DNA from: JBAZOY01 sp041648505
Lineage (GTDB): Bacteria > Desulfobacterota > Syntrophia > Syntrophales > CG2-30-49-12
Direction of reading: 5' to 3'
Assembly: GCA_041648505.1 (NCBI GenBank)
Contig: JBAZOY010000022.1
Coordinates: 1-34,824 of the forward strand
DNA length: 34,824 nt
A program made the position numbers and the translations under genes. The notes beneath the pieces are model-generated. The model had not been told where the DNA came from and did no database searches. It saw only the letters and a program-made list of their open reading frames with translations. This document shows positions 9,807-16,859 of this stretch, piece by piece. How positions within the stretch are numbered: position 1 is the first letter of the stretch; the number at the start of each line of letters is the position of its first letter.

Positions 9807-10499
9807 TTAAGACTTAGCATCCAAAGGATCAACCTTAATACCATGCCCCATGGTGGTGGAAATGGACATGCCCTTAAGATAGGTGCCTTTACTTGATGAC
9901 GGTTTTAATTTAATAATCGCTTCCACAAGAGCAATGAGATTCTCCCTTAACTTCTCCGCTCCAAAAGAAACCTTCCCCACAGGGCAGTGGACAATCCCCG
10001 CTTTTTCCACTCGGAACTCGATTTTACCGGCCTTGAGTTCCTTAACGGCTTTTCCTACCTCGAAAGTAACCGTACCGACTTTGGGATTCGGCATCAAACC
10101 CCTGGGCCCCAAAATCTTGCCCAGCTTTCCCACGGTACCCATCATATCCGGGGTAGCAATCGTTCTATCAAATTCAAGCCACCCACCTTTAATCTTTTCA
10201 ATAAAGTCGTCAGAACCAACCATATCGGCTCCTGCCTCAATAGCCTCTTTTTCCTTATCGCCCTTAGCAAAAACAAGTACTCTGACTGATTTTCCCAAGC
10301 CATGAGGTAAAACCACACTACCCCTGACCATCTGGTCGGCATGCCGGGGGTTCACACCCAGCCGGATCGCCGTTTCGACAGTCTCATCGAATTTTGCCCT
10401 TGCCGTACTAACGGCTAGTTCCATCGCTTCCTTTAACGAATACCTTTTCGCTGGTTCAATCTCTTCCCTTGTTTTCAAAAAAGCCTTGCCTCTATGCAT
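9807..10499 (-). CDS. rplA: 50S ribosomal protein L1
   Basis: This 230-residue protein is of normal L1 length. L1 forms the mobile L1 stalk that acts on E-site tRNA, and in many bacteria it represses its own operon. Recognisable segments are YSLKEAMELAVS near the N terminus, LPHGLGK, the loop GPRGLMPNPKVGTV, and the C-terminal SSSKGTYLKGMSISTTMG. The extreme N terminus (MHRGKAFLKTREEI) is more divergent than the rest but has the expected length. The gene lies 20 nt downstream of rplK and 47 nt upstream of rplJ. Confidence 0.97.
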   Translation of the reverse strand: MHRGKAFLKTREEIEPAKRYSLKEAMELAVSTARAKFDETVETAIRLGVNPRHADQMVRGSVVLPHGLGKSVRVLVFAKGDKEKEAIEAGADMVGSDDFIEKIKGGWLEFDRTIATPDMMGTVGKLGKILGPRGLMPNPKVGTVTFEVGKAVKELKAGKIEFRVEKAGIVHCPVGKVSFGAEKLRENLIALVEAIIKLKPSSSKGTYLKGMSISTTMGHGIKVDPLDAKS

Positions 10500-10519
10500 G
10501 ATAAGACCTCAAGATAATA

Positions 10520-10945
10520 TTATCTTTCTACTTCAATACCCATGGATCTTGCAGTTCCCTCCACGATTTTTACAGCAGCCTCTATATCAAGAGCATTCAA
10601 ATCGTTGTATTTCAACTCCGCGATCTCCTTGACCTGTTTCTCTGTTACCGTCCCTACCTTTTCTTTCTTGGGATCACCAGAACCTTTAGCAATTTTGGCG
10701 GCCTGCTTGAGGAGCACCGAAGCCGGCGGCGTTTTGGTAACAAAGGTAAATGATCGGTCAGCATACACAGTTATAATGACGGGGATAACTGTTCCCTCCT
10801 GCTTCTGTGTCATGGCATTGTATGCCTTACAAAACTCCATAATATTAACCCCATGTTGACCAAGAGCCGGTCCTATAGGTGGTGACGGTGTTGCTTTACC
10901 TGCGGTGATCTGAAGTTTTATGCTCGCAATAACCTTCTTTGCCAT
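10520..10945 (-). CDS. rplK: 50S ribosomal protein L11
   Basis: This 141-residue protein has the exact usual length of L11, which binds the GTPase-associated region of 23S rRNA and takes part in RelA-dependent stringent signalling. Diagnostic sequences are KLQITAGKATPSPPIGPALG near the N terminus, the proline-rich hinge, and a C-terminal rRNA-binding domain with KTPPASVLLKQAAKI. It starts at ATG 10945, has GGAGAT upstream, and follows nusG by 45 nt as in most bacteria. Confidence 0.98.
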   Translation of the reverse strand: MAKKVIASIKLQITAGKATPSPPIGPALGQHGVNIMEFCKAYNAMTQKQEGTVIPVIITVYADRSFTFVTKTPPASVLLKQAAKIAKGSGDPKKEKVGTVTEKQVKEIAELKYNDLNALDIEAAVKIVEGTARSMGIEVER

Positions 10946-10990
10946 GATGATCTCCTTCTCTGATCAAACATCTGAATCGTAGTGCTTGAA

Positions 10991-11521
10991 TCAACTCTGA
11001 ACAACCTGGATAAAATCTAACTCTACCGGTGTTGGTCTACCAAAAATACTAACAATAACTCTTAACTTCCCTTTTTCAGCCTTAACCTCATCGATAACCC
11101 CATCAAAGTTTATAAAGGGGCCATCTATTATCCTGATGTGGTCACCAACTTCAAACTTAAATTTAGGTTTGGGTTTCAGGGTACCTTCCTCGATCCTTGT
11201 TTTCAGTAACTCTACATCTTTGTCAGGTGTTGGAGAAGGCTTGTCCTTACTCCCTATAAAACCGGTTACTTTGGGCGTATTTTTAACAATATGCCAGGTA
11301 TTGTCATTAAGTTCCATCCTGACAAGGATATAACCGGGGAAAAACTTTCGCTTAGATGTCTTCTTCTCGCCGGCTACCAGCTCTACGACATCTTCCTCCG
11401 GTATCAGAATGTCCGAAAAGAACTCCTGCATACCCGCTGTTTCTATCCTTTCCTGCAATGAAAGCTTAACTCTATTTTCAAAACCGGAATATGTATGTAT
11501 AACATACCACTTGAAAGCCAT
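10991..11521 (-). CDS. nusG: Transcription termination/antitermination protein NusG
   Basis: This 176-residue elongation factor binds the RNA polymerase clamp and links it to Rho or ribosomal S10. The N-terminal NGN domain includes WYVIHTYSGFENRVK and FFPGYILVRM. The C-terminal KOW domain includes FEVGDHIRIIDGPF and ends in VELDFIQVV. It lies 4 nt after the secE stop, in the conserved secE-nusG-rplK order. The length and sequence are ordinary, with no insert domain visible. The rho gene, a known NusG partner, is also in this window at 32016. Confidence 0.98.
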   Translation of the reverse strand: MAFKWYVIHTYSGFENRVKLSLQERIETAGMQEFFSDILIPEEDVVELVAGEKKTSKRKFFPGYILVRMELNDNTWHIVKNTPKVTGFIGSKDKPSPTPDKDVELLKTRIEEGTLKPKPKFKFEVGDHIRIIDGPFINFDGVIDEVKAEKGKLRVIVSIFGRPTPVELDFIQVVQS

Positions 11522-11525
11522 TTAT

Positions 11526-11729
11526 TTAACCTAGGAACAGTTTTATTATTTTAGTCAAAGCGAAATCAACAATACCTAAAAATGCAGAAACGATAATCAC
11601 AACAACGATTACTACTGAAGTGGATATAAGGCTCTGCTTTGGAGTCGGCCATGACACCTTTTTCAGTTCAATCTTTGCATCCTTTAAGAATTCTTTTATC
11701 TTCTCTACTATTAATCTTGCCTTATCCAT
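11526..11729 (-). CDS. secE: Preprotein translocase subunit SecE
   Basis: This small inner-membrane protein has one transmembrane helix and clamps SecY in the translocon. From ATG 11729 it is 67 residues: an amphipathic helix with KELKKVSWPTPKQS-type sequence (here AKIELKKVSWPTPKQS), then a hydrophobic span of about 20 residues rich in Val and Ile. The frame can be extended upstream to 11795, but that would run into the tRNA-Trp gene, so the internal ATG is taken. The ribosome site before it is weak. It sits between tRNA-Trp and nusG. Confidence 0.93.
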   Translation of the reverse strand: MDKARLIVEKIKEFLKDAKIELKKVSWPTPKQSLISTSVVIVVVIIVSAFLGIVDFALTKIIKLFLG

Positions 11730-11765
11730 CGAAACACCCAATATCAGTCGAGTAAAGATAAACAG

Positions 11766-11839
11766 CGGGCCAGGGAGGACTCGAACCCCCAACATCCGGA
11801 TTTGGAGTCCGGCGCTCTAGCCATTAGAGCTACTGGCCC
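11766..11839 (-). tRNA. trnW: tRNA-Trp (anticodon CCA)
   Basis: A 74-nt gene folds as a complete cloverleaf. The seven-pair acceptor is GGGCCAG/CTGGCCC with discriminator G, U8 is present, the D stem is GCTC/GAGC, the anticodon stem is CCGGA/TCCGG around loop CTCCAAA, and the T arm contains TTCGAGT. The 3' CCA is not encoded. It lies between rpmG and secE, a common place for tRNA-Trp. Confidence 0.97.
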
Positions 11840-11889
11840 TTTTCCTCGCAATAATTTAAGCGTTCTCAAAGCAGATACTTGCCGTGGAA

Positions 11890-12039
11890 CTATTTCGTTT
11901 CCCTGTGAACTTTGTGAGACCGACAAAATCTGCAATACTTTTTCAATTCAAACCGGTTCTGCATGGTCCGCTTGTTTTTTGTTGTTGTATAGTTCCTCTG
12001 TTTACATTCCGTACAGGCCAATATTATAATATTTCTCAT
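11890..12039 (-). CDS. rpmG: 50S ribosomal protein L33 (zinc-binding type)
   Basis: This 49-residue protein reads MRNIIILACTECKQRNYTTT from ATG 12039 and ends in HKVHRETK at a TAG. It carries two cysteine pairs, C9/C12 and C36/C39 (ACTEC and YCRFC), so it is the zinc-ribbon (C+) form of L33, a small protein near the ribosomal E site. The position between tRNA-Thr and tRNA-Trp, just upstream of secE, is typical when tuf precedes it. Here tuf is missing and the start codon lies 25 nt from the tRNA-Thr 3' end. The gene is short and easily overlooked. Confidence 0.95.
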   Translation of the reverse strand: MRNIIILACTECKQRNYTTTKNKRTMQNRFELKKYCRFCRSHKVHRETK

Positions 12040-12064
12040 GATTCCCCAACTTTTACCAAGCTGA

Positions 12065-12137
12065 AGCCCACGACCAGGGTTGAACTGGTGACCTCATCCT
12101 TACCAAGGATGTGCTCTACCGACTGAGCTACGTGGGC
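12065..12137 (-). tRNA. trnT: tRNA-Thr (anticodon GGT)
   Basis: A 73-nt cloverleaf with acceptor GCCCACG/CGTGGGC, discriminator T, anticodon stem CATCC/GGATG around TTGGTAA, and T arm ACCAG-TTCAACC-CTGGT. No CCA is encoded. It is the fourth tRNA of the cluster, at the position of E. coli thrT, which normally sits immediately before tufB. Confidence 0.97.
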
Positions 12138-12187
12138 AGATTTAAAATTATCTAAATTTTATACTGCCTCAGTAAGTAACCTATTGG

Positions 12188-12260
12188 AGCGGGAAACGGG
12201 ATTCGAACCCGCGACCCTCAGCTTGGAAGGCTGATGCTCTAGCCACTGAGCTACTCCCGC
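12188..12260 (-). tRNA. trnG: tRNA-Gly (anticodon TCC)
   Basis: A 73-nt cloverleaf with acceptor GCGGGAG/TTCCCGC (last pair G-T), anticodon stem TCAGC/GCTGA around CTTCCAA, and T loop TTCGAAT. No CCA is encoded. It is third in the cluster, equivalent to E. coli glyT. Confidence 0.97.
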
Positions 12261-12297
12261 TCAAGCAAATAACAGGCGTACAACAAATCTTTAATGA

Positions 12298-12379
12298 TGG
12301 AGGGGGGAGGACTTGAACCTCCGAAGGCTGCGCCGGCAGATTTACAGTCTGCTCCCTTTGACCACTCGGGAACCCCTCC
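12298..12379 (-). tRNA. trnY: tRNA-Tyr (anticodon GTA)
   Basis: An 82-nt class II tRNA with a long variable arm, acceptor GGAGGGG/CCCCTCC and discriminator A. The anticodon stem GCAGA/TCTGC surrounds CTGTAAA, and the T arm is GGAGG-TTCAAGT-CCTCC. The extended variable arm starts at CGGCG after the anticodon stem. No CCA is encoded. Equivalent to E. coli tyrU. Confidence 0.96.
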
Positions 12380-12402
12380 CCTATTTCGAAACAGCCAACC
12401 AG

Positions 12403-12474
12403 AGCTGGCGATGGGAGTCGAACCCGCAACCTGCTGATTACAAATCAGCTGCTCTACCGTTGAGCTACGCCAGC
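12403..12474 (-). tRNA. trnT: tRNA-Thr (anticodon TGT)
   Basis: A 72-nt cloverleaf with acceptor GCTGGCG/CGCCAGC, discriminator T, and anticodon stem GCTGA/TCAGC around TTTGTAA. The T stem GCGGG/CCCAT has a G-T and a C-A opposition, so it is weaker than in the other tRNAs here. It is the first gene of the cluster, about 40 nt after the expected transcription start. Equivalent to E. coli thrU. Confidence 0.95.
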
Positions 12475-12496
12475 TATTTTCCAAATAGCAATTTTA

Positions 12497-12513
12497 CACA
12501 TTTCAGAAATGTG
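12497..12513. promoter_or_regulatory. Perfect 17-bp palindrome at the start of the tRNA/rpl/rpo transcript
   Basis: Arms CACATTTC and GAAATGTG are perfect complements around one base. The site begins about 9 bp downstream of the -10 box, so it covers the predicted transcription start and the first bases of the leader. It could be an operator or an RNA hairpin (7-bp stem, 3-nt loop). Function is inferred only from position. Confidence 0.5.
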
Positions 12514-12521
12514 AATTTTTC

Positions 12522-12549
12522 ATTTTACTTTCTCTGAAAGATTTGTCAA
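12522..12549 (-). promoter_or_regulatory. Sigma70-type promoter of the tRNA-secE-rpl-rpoBC operon
   Basis: On the minus strand a consensus TTGACA (12549-12544) is followed after 16 bp by TAAAAT (12527-12522). It is preceded by TTGC and by an AT-rich stretch. Transcription should start near 12515, about 40 nt before tRNA-Thr(UGU). It is the only strong promoter between recO and the tRNA genes. Confidence 0.8.
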
Positions 12550-12574
12550 GCAAATTTATCAGATCCTCAGGCCT

Positions 12575-12602
12575 AAAAAATCAAAACAGAGAAACTCTGT
12601 TT
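12575..12602 (-). terminator. Intrinsic terminator of the pyrRBC-recO transcript
   Basis: On the minus strand AAACAGAG-TTT-CTCTGTTT forms an 8-bp stem with a 3-nt loop, followed by TGATTTTTT. It lies 155 nt after the recO stop and just before the tRNA operon promoter, so it separates the two operons. Confidence 0.75.
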
Positions 12603-12756
12603 GCTAATTGTAGCGTGTCAAGGGAAATTATAAAAAGCCGTCTTCTCAGAGTAACGTTTTTTGCCCCGAGACTAAAATCTGATCGATCCCTTCTTAAACC
12701 TTACCGAGCATTGGATTACCAGAAGAATAGCCTTATCTTGCGGCTCACTCCAGGCG

Positions 12757-13527
12757 TTAAATTCCCATACTCCGGACTTCACTGAGGACACCCAAAGATT
12801 TCAACTTTTTTCCAAGAAGGTACTGGATAAAATTAACAAGGAGAGATCTGCTTTCCTCTGACGACTGTTTCGACAGTAGTAACCCCTGGCAAGGGTAATC
12901 TTCCTTTCCCATAAGAAGCATCTTAATGGTTTCAAAGGAAACAGGAAGAGAAACAAAGTTACTCTGGCAACAAGTTGCACATCTCAAGCCCCCTTCTTTT
13001 ACGTTGAATCTATAAATATAGCTATTACTCACCGGTTCCTTACAGACCAGACAGCGGTCTAAAACCGGTTCATACCCGCTGAGTTTAAGGAGACGCATCT
13101 CATAAAACCGAAGTAACCATTCCGAAGTGTCTCCGTCATTAGTGAGGTTTAGAAATTCCTGCAATAATTTAAATAAATCGCTGTTTTTTTTCCCTTCTAC
13201 GGTAAATTTGTCCATCAGCTCAACCATATATGAAGCGACCAGCATTTTTTCAAGATCCTCTCTGATATCAGAATAGGGATTGGTAATATCGCAGTCTTCT
13301 ATGAGAGACAAGGTATCACGACTTCTTTTCGAAAAGAGGGTGTCGGAACAGGAAAACGGCTCCAAGGCATTGTTGGCAAACCTTCTACGACTTCTCCTGG
13401 CTCCCTTGGCGATTCCCTTGAGTTTACCGAAATCAATGGAATAGAAGGTTACAATCCGGTCGGCTTCTCCGTAATCCAGTGAGCGGAGGACAATTACCTG
13501 CGTCTTAAAGCTGGTCCTCGCCCCCAT
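12757..13527 (-). CDS. recO: DNA repair protein RecO
   Basis: RecO helps load RecA by removing SSB from single-stranded DNA, together with RecR and RecF. The N-terminal OB-fold region reads TQVIVLRSLDYGEADRIVTF, and the helical part contains a Cys4 zinc knuckle (RCLVCKEP and CATCC). Two GTGs at 13533 and 13530 precede ATG 13527. An AAGGTGG motif spaced 9 nt from the ATG favours 13527, giving 256 residues, a normal length. It is the last gene of the pyr operon, 42 nt beyond pyrC. That placement implies co-transcription, not a shared pathway. Confidence 0.93.
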   Translation of the reverse strand: MGARTSFKTQVIVLRSLDYGEADRIVTFYSIDFGKLKGIAKGARRSRRRFANNALEPFSCSDTLFSKRSRDTLSLIEDCDITNPYSDIREDLEKMLVASYMVELMDKFTVEGKKNSDLFKLLQEFLNLTNDGDTSEWLLRFYEMRLLKLSGYEPVLDRCLVCKEPVSNSYIYRFNVKEGGLRCATCCQSNFVSLPVSFETIKMLLMGKEDYPCQGLLLSKQSSEESRSLLVNFIQYLLGKKLKSLGVLSEVRSMGI

Positions 13528-13575
13528 CACCACAGACCACCTTTTAACATCTGGAATACTTCATCATAATAATAT

Positions 13576-14898
13576 TTAAGACATACGACTGATGACTGAT
13601 GACTGATATTTTATCTCTCCCTCCACGATGGTCAATATTGCCTTTCCTTTTATTGTCCATCCGAGAAAGGGAGAATTTTTGCCCTTGGAACGCAATTCTT
13701 GAGATTCAACCATCCATAGCTTCTCCATGTCAATGATGGTTATATCAGCGTCGGAACCTACCTTTATTGTCCCCTTTGGTATACGGAGTATCCTCGCCGG
13801 ATTTTTGCTCATCTTTTCAACCAGCTGGTTCAGAGTGAGAATACCATCGGTTACCAGTTTCAGGCTGAGAGCAAGAGCGGTTTCCAATCCTGAGATGCCG
13901 CTGGAAGCATATTCAAACTCAACTTCCTTGTCGGTAATGGCATGCGGGGCATGGTCTGATGCAATCGCGTCAATGGTACCATCTTTGAGGCCCTCTTGTA
14001 TTGCCATCACATCCTCCATAGTCCTCAGGGGGGGGTAGACCTTCGCATTGGTATCAAATTCTCGAACCGCTTCATCGGTAAGAGAAAAATAGTGGGGAGC
14101 TGTCTCAGCTGTTACCCTAATCCCCTTTTCTTTTGCATTCCTGACTAAACTAACTGCTCCTGCAGTACTGACATGGGCTATGTGGAGAGGAGCCCCGGTA
14201 AACTCGGAAATAATAATATCCCTTGCGACCATAATGTCTTCCGCTATACTTGGAATACCCTTAAGCCCCAGTTCGGTGGATATCAACCCTTCGTTCAGCG
14301 CCCCTCCTGCCGACAGACCAGTATCCTCACAGTGGGAAATGATCGGCATGTCAAGAGAAGAAGCATATTCAAGCGCCCTTCTCATCAGGGAACTGTTCAT
14401 GACCGATTTTCCATCATCCGAAAAGGCCACGGCACCAGCATCTTTTAAATTCCAGAATTCTGTCATGGTAGTTCCTTCAGAATTAATGCTGATGGCAGCA
14501 ATAGGATACACGTTAACGATATTACACTCTGTAGCTTTTCTTCTGATGAACTCGGTTATCGAACGATTATCATTGACCGGTCTTGTGTTTGGCATGCAGG
14601 CTACAGAGGTAAAGCCTCCGCGGGACGCAGCTTCAGATCCTGTCCGGATCGTCTCCTTATACTCAAACCCGGGTTCCCGCAGATGGGTATGCATATCAAT
14701 TAATCCAGGCACCACAATCATCCCCTGCAGGTCAATGACCTCTGCCCTGGATGTTTTTGAAAAATCAATACCGGATTTGTAAATACCTTTTTCCAGCGCA
14801 ACGATCTTTCCCTCTTCTACCAGAATATCCATATTACCGTCCATATTCTGGGAAGGGTCAATGACTCTTCCACCCCTAAGCAAGAGTCTCCTCATCAT
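13576..14898 (-). CDS. pyrC: Dihydroorotase
   Basis: This is the third step of UMP synthesis, cyclising carbamoyl-aspartate to dihydroorotate. The 440-residue protein is a class I (long) dihydroorotase of the amidohydrolase fold. The metal motif DMHTHLREPG is near residue 65, CMPNTRP follows, later ligand histidines occur in SHCED and IAHVST, and the catalytic aspartate is in SDHAPH. All key residues are present, so it should be an active enzyme and not the inactive partner form. The start overlaps the pyrB stop (ATGA), which indicates translational coupling. The last codons lie in a tandem repeat of GACTGAT heptamers (plus-strand reading) at 13587-13607. Confidence 0.96.
   Translation of the reverse strand: MMRRLLLRGGRVIDPSQNMDGNMDILVEEGKIVALEKGIYKSGIDFSKTSRAEVIDLQGMIVVPGLIDMHTHLREPGFEYKETIRTGSEAASRGGFTSVACMPNTRPVNDNRSITEFIRRKATECNIVNVYPIAAISINSEGTTMTEFWNLKDAGAVAFSDDGKSVMNSSLMRRALEYASSLDMPIISHCEDTGLSAGGALNEGLISTELGLKGIPSIAEDIMVARDIIISEFTGAPLHIAHVSTAGAVSLVRNAKEKGIRVTAETAPHYFSLTDEAVREFDTNAKVYPPLRTMEDVMAIQEGLKDGTIDAIASDHAPHAITDKEVEFEYASSGISGLETALALSLKLVTDGILTLNQLVEKMSKNPARILRIPKGTIKVGSDADITIIDMEKLWMVESQELRSKGKNSPFLGWTIKGKAILTIVEGEIKYQSSVISRMS
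13587..13607. repeat. Three perfect GACTGAT heptamers at the pyrC 3' end
   Basis: On the plus strand GACTGAT is repeated three times without change, encoding the last residues of PyrC on the minus strand. Related but less perfect heptamers continue toward 13580. Confidence 0.85.
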
Positions 14899-15815
14899 TT
14901 ATCCCCCATCATCAGGTAGAGAAGTGCCATTCTTACAGCAACTCCGTTAGTTACCTGGTCGAGGATTACCGAGTGGGGACCATCAGCAATGTCGGAAGAA
15001 ATTTCCACCCCCCTGTTGATAGGTCCCGGGTGCATGACCAGAACATCATCCTTCGCCAGTTTGATATTATCCCTGTTCAGACAGAAATAGTTCGCATACT
15101 CCTGCAGTGATGGAAAGAGGTTCTCATGCTGCCTTTCCGTCTGTATTCGAAGCATCATGATAATGTCGGCATCTCTTATGGATTCCTCCAAACGATAGCA
15201 AACGGTAACCCCCATTCGATCAATATATCGTGGTATCATCGTAGCGGGACCGGCTACAGTGACATGCGCACCCATTTTAATAAGACTATAAATGTTGGAA
15301 CGGGCAACCCGGCTGTGGGCAATGTCCCCGACAATAGCTACCTTAAGACCGGACACACTTCCTTTTTTTGCTCTGATGGTCATTAAATCTAACAATGCCT
15401 GTGTCGGGTGTTCATGGGCCCCGTCGCCGGCGTTGATAATTGGCTGTTTTATAATTCTGGCCAATATGTGTGGGGCACCGGCAGCGCTATGCCGGATAAC
15501 TATCATATCAGGATTCATGGCTTCCAAGTTTCTCGCCGTGTCAATAAGTGTTTCCCCTTTTACGATGCTGCTTGTCGTTGATGAAATGCTGAGTGTATCG
15601 GCACTTAATCTTTTTCCGGCTATCTCAAATGACGTTCTTGTCCTCGTGCTGGCCTCAAAAAAAAGATTGATGATGGTTTTACCTCTTAAGGTAGGAACCT
15701 TTTTAATCTCTCTGGTAGATACCTCAACGAAAGATTCCGCCGTGTCTAAAATAAGATTAATCTCATCTATGGTAAGGTCTCTGATTCCCAGAAGATCTTT
15801 ATTCGCTAACCTCAT
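14895..15815 (-). CDS. pyrB: Aspartate carbamoyltransferase catalytic subunit
   Basis: This enzyme joins carbamoyl phosphate and aspartate in the committed step of pyrimidine synthesis. At 306 residues it has the usual length. The carbamoyl-phosphate site STRTRTSFE is near residue 55, HPTQALLDL near residue 135, and MHPGPINRG in the aspartate domain. No pyrI regulatory subunit is adjacent, which fits a class B or C enzyme regulated at expression level, possibly with pyrC in a complex. It is preceded by pyrR (24-nt gap) and overlaps pyrC by 4 nt. Confidence 0.97.
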   Translation of the reverse strand: MRLANKDLLGIRDLTIDEINLILDTAESFVEVSTREIKKVPTLRGKTIINLFFEASTRTRTSFEIAGKRLSADTLSISSTTSSIVKGETLIDTARNLEAMNPDMIVIRHSAAGAPHILARIIKQPIINAGDGAHEHPTQALLDLMTIRAKKGSVSGLKVAIVGDIAHSRVARSNIYSLIKMGAHVTVAGPATMIPRYIDRMGVTVCYRLEESIRDADIIMMLRIQTERQHENLFPSLQEYANYFCLNRDNIKLAKDDVLVMHPGPINRGVEISSDIADGPHSVILDQVTNGVAVRMALLYLMMGDK

Positions 15816-15839
15816 ACGACGTGGACCTCAAAAAATTGG

Positions 15840-16382
15840 TCAGTGTTCACTCTCTTCAATAACCACTTCGTCTCTGCCGGTCTTCTCTGTGAGGTTCACG
15901 CTCACAGACTCCCATATAGATGATGGCAGATCCTTACCCACAAAATCTGCCCTGATAGGAAGTTCACGGTGGCCCCTGTCAATAAGTACCGCAAGCTGAA
16001 TGAGCTTAGGTCTACCAAAGTCTATCAGAGCATCCATAGCGGCCCTTATCGTCCTTCCGGTAAAGAGGACATCATCCACAAGAATTACTTTTTTATTGTC
16101 CAGAGAAAAAGGTATATCCGTCTTTCCTAATTTTGGCTTTCTATTCGTGGAAACTAAATCATCTCTGTACAGTGTAATATCAAGGATACCCAGAGGGATT
16201 TCAGCCCCTTCCATATTTGTGATCTTCTTCTGCAGTCTTTCCGCCAGAAAAACACCCCCCGTCCTGATCCCGACGAGGATCATGTCCTCTACCCCTTTAT
16301 TCTCTTCCAGAATCTCGTAAGCGATTCTATTGAGGGACCTGTCAATACCCTCTGAATCCATAACGGTTCTTTTGTATCCCAT
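15840..16382 (-). CDS. pyrR: Bifunctional pyrimidine operon regulator / uracil phosphoribosyltransferase PyrR
   Basis: This 180-residue protein has the PRPP-binding loop VILVDDVLFTGRTIRAAMDA near residue 100 and LVGIRTGGVFLAERL near residue 36, as in PyrR. In Bacillus-type systems it binds pyr mRNA to promote attenuation and also has weak uracil phosphoribosyltransferase activity. Its place as first gene of pyrR-pyrB-pyrC supports the name. I could not find a clear PyrR RNA-binding loop or terminator/antiterminator in the leader, so its mode of regulation here is unknown. It starts at ATG 16382 with AAGGAA 9 nt upstream. Confidence 0.93.
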   Translation of the reverse strand: MGYKRTVMDSEGIDRSLNRIAYEILEENKGVEDMILVGIRTGGVFLAERLQKKITNMEGAEIPLGILDITLYRDDLVSTNRKPKLGKTDIPFSLDNKKVILVDDVLFTGRTIRAAMDALIDFGRPKLIQLAVLIDRGHRELPIRADFVGKDLPSSIWESVSVNLTEKTGRDEVVIEESEH

Positions 16383-16859
16383 TACTTAGTTTCCTTATTA
16401 AAATCCAGGAGTCTGACTAACCAGCTCTTCTCTGCAGAAAAAGTTGTAGTGCAATTCTCGTTCGTTCATTTTTTGTTTTAACCCTTATATGCCTTTAAGA
16501 AACAACATTGCCTTGTCATACCCGTCGAAAAGGCAATAAGCCAAATTCACGATTACGCGGTCAGACATTACCTCTATAGCTCTGTGTTATGGCATAGTGC
16601 TCGGAAAAATATCTAATTCAAACCTTCTGATTCTAATGTTCACTATTTTGCAAAGGTCTCGACTTACTATTCTTTCCCCCTTTAAGAACTAGGATCACAA
16701 AAAAAGATCTGCATTACATAAAAAAGCTATCAAAAAAGTTGCTTATATGCAAGGCAAATTTATTTAGCACATCCTATTGTATCAGTAAATGTCCCACAAT
16801 TTTATTGACGAAGATTCTTGATAGTTATAAAATTATTCAAAAAGGAGATTCTGAACATA
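16383..16859. other. Divergent intergenic region between pyrR and the isochorismatase-like gene
   Basis: This 477-bp AT-rich stretch has no credible gene on either strand. It holds the plus-strand promoter at 16805, an inverted repeat with 8-bp arms ATTGCCTT/AAGGCAAT (16507-16514 and 16530-16537), and three A-tracts at 16699-16705, 16720-16725 and 16732-16737 that may bend the DNA. A pyrR promoter must lie here, but I see only weak candidates such as TTGTTT with TATAAG at poor spacing. Confidence 0.6.
16805..16833 (+). promoter_or_regulatory. Promoter of the cysteine hydrolase / NUDIX pair
   Basis: TTGACG (16805-16810), a 17-bp spacer and TAAAAT (16828-16833) make a good sigma70 match. The start would fall near 16840, giving a leader of only about 20 nt that carries AAGGAG before ATG 16860. 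Confidence 0.7.

Noticed and set aside
11744..11935. Minus-strand frame covering tRNA-Trp and part of rpmG
   Set aside because: It overlaps a tRNA and a real ribosomal protein gene in another frame and resembles nothing.
12606..12632. Second promoter candidate (TTGACA at 12621-12616, TATAAT at 12632-12627, minus strand)
   Set aside because: The boxes are in the wrong order or lack a partner at proper spacing, and transcripts from here would meet the terminator at 12575-12602.
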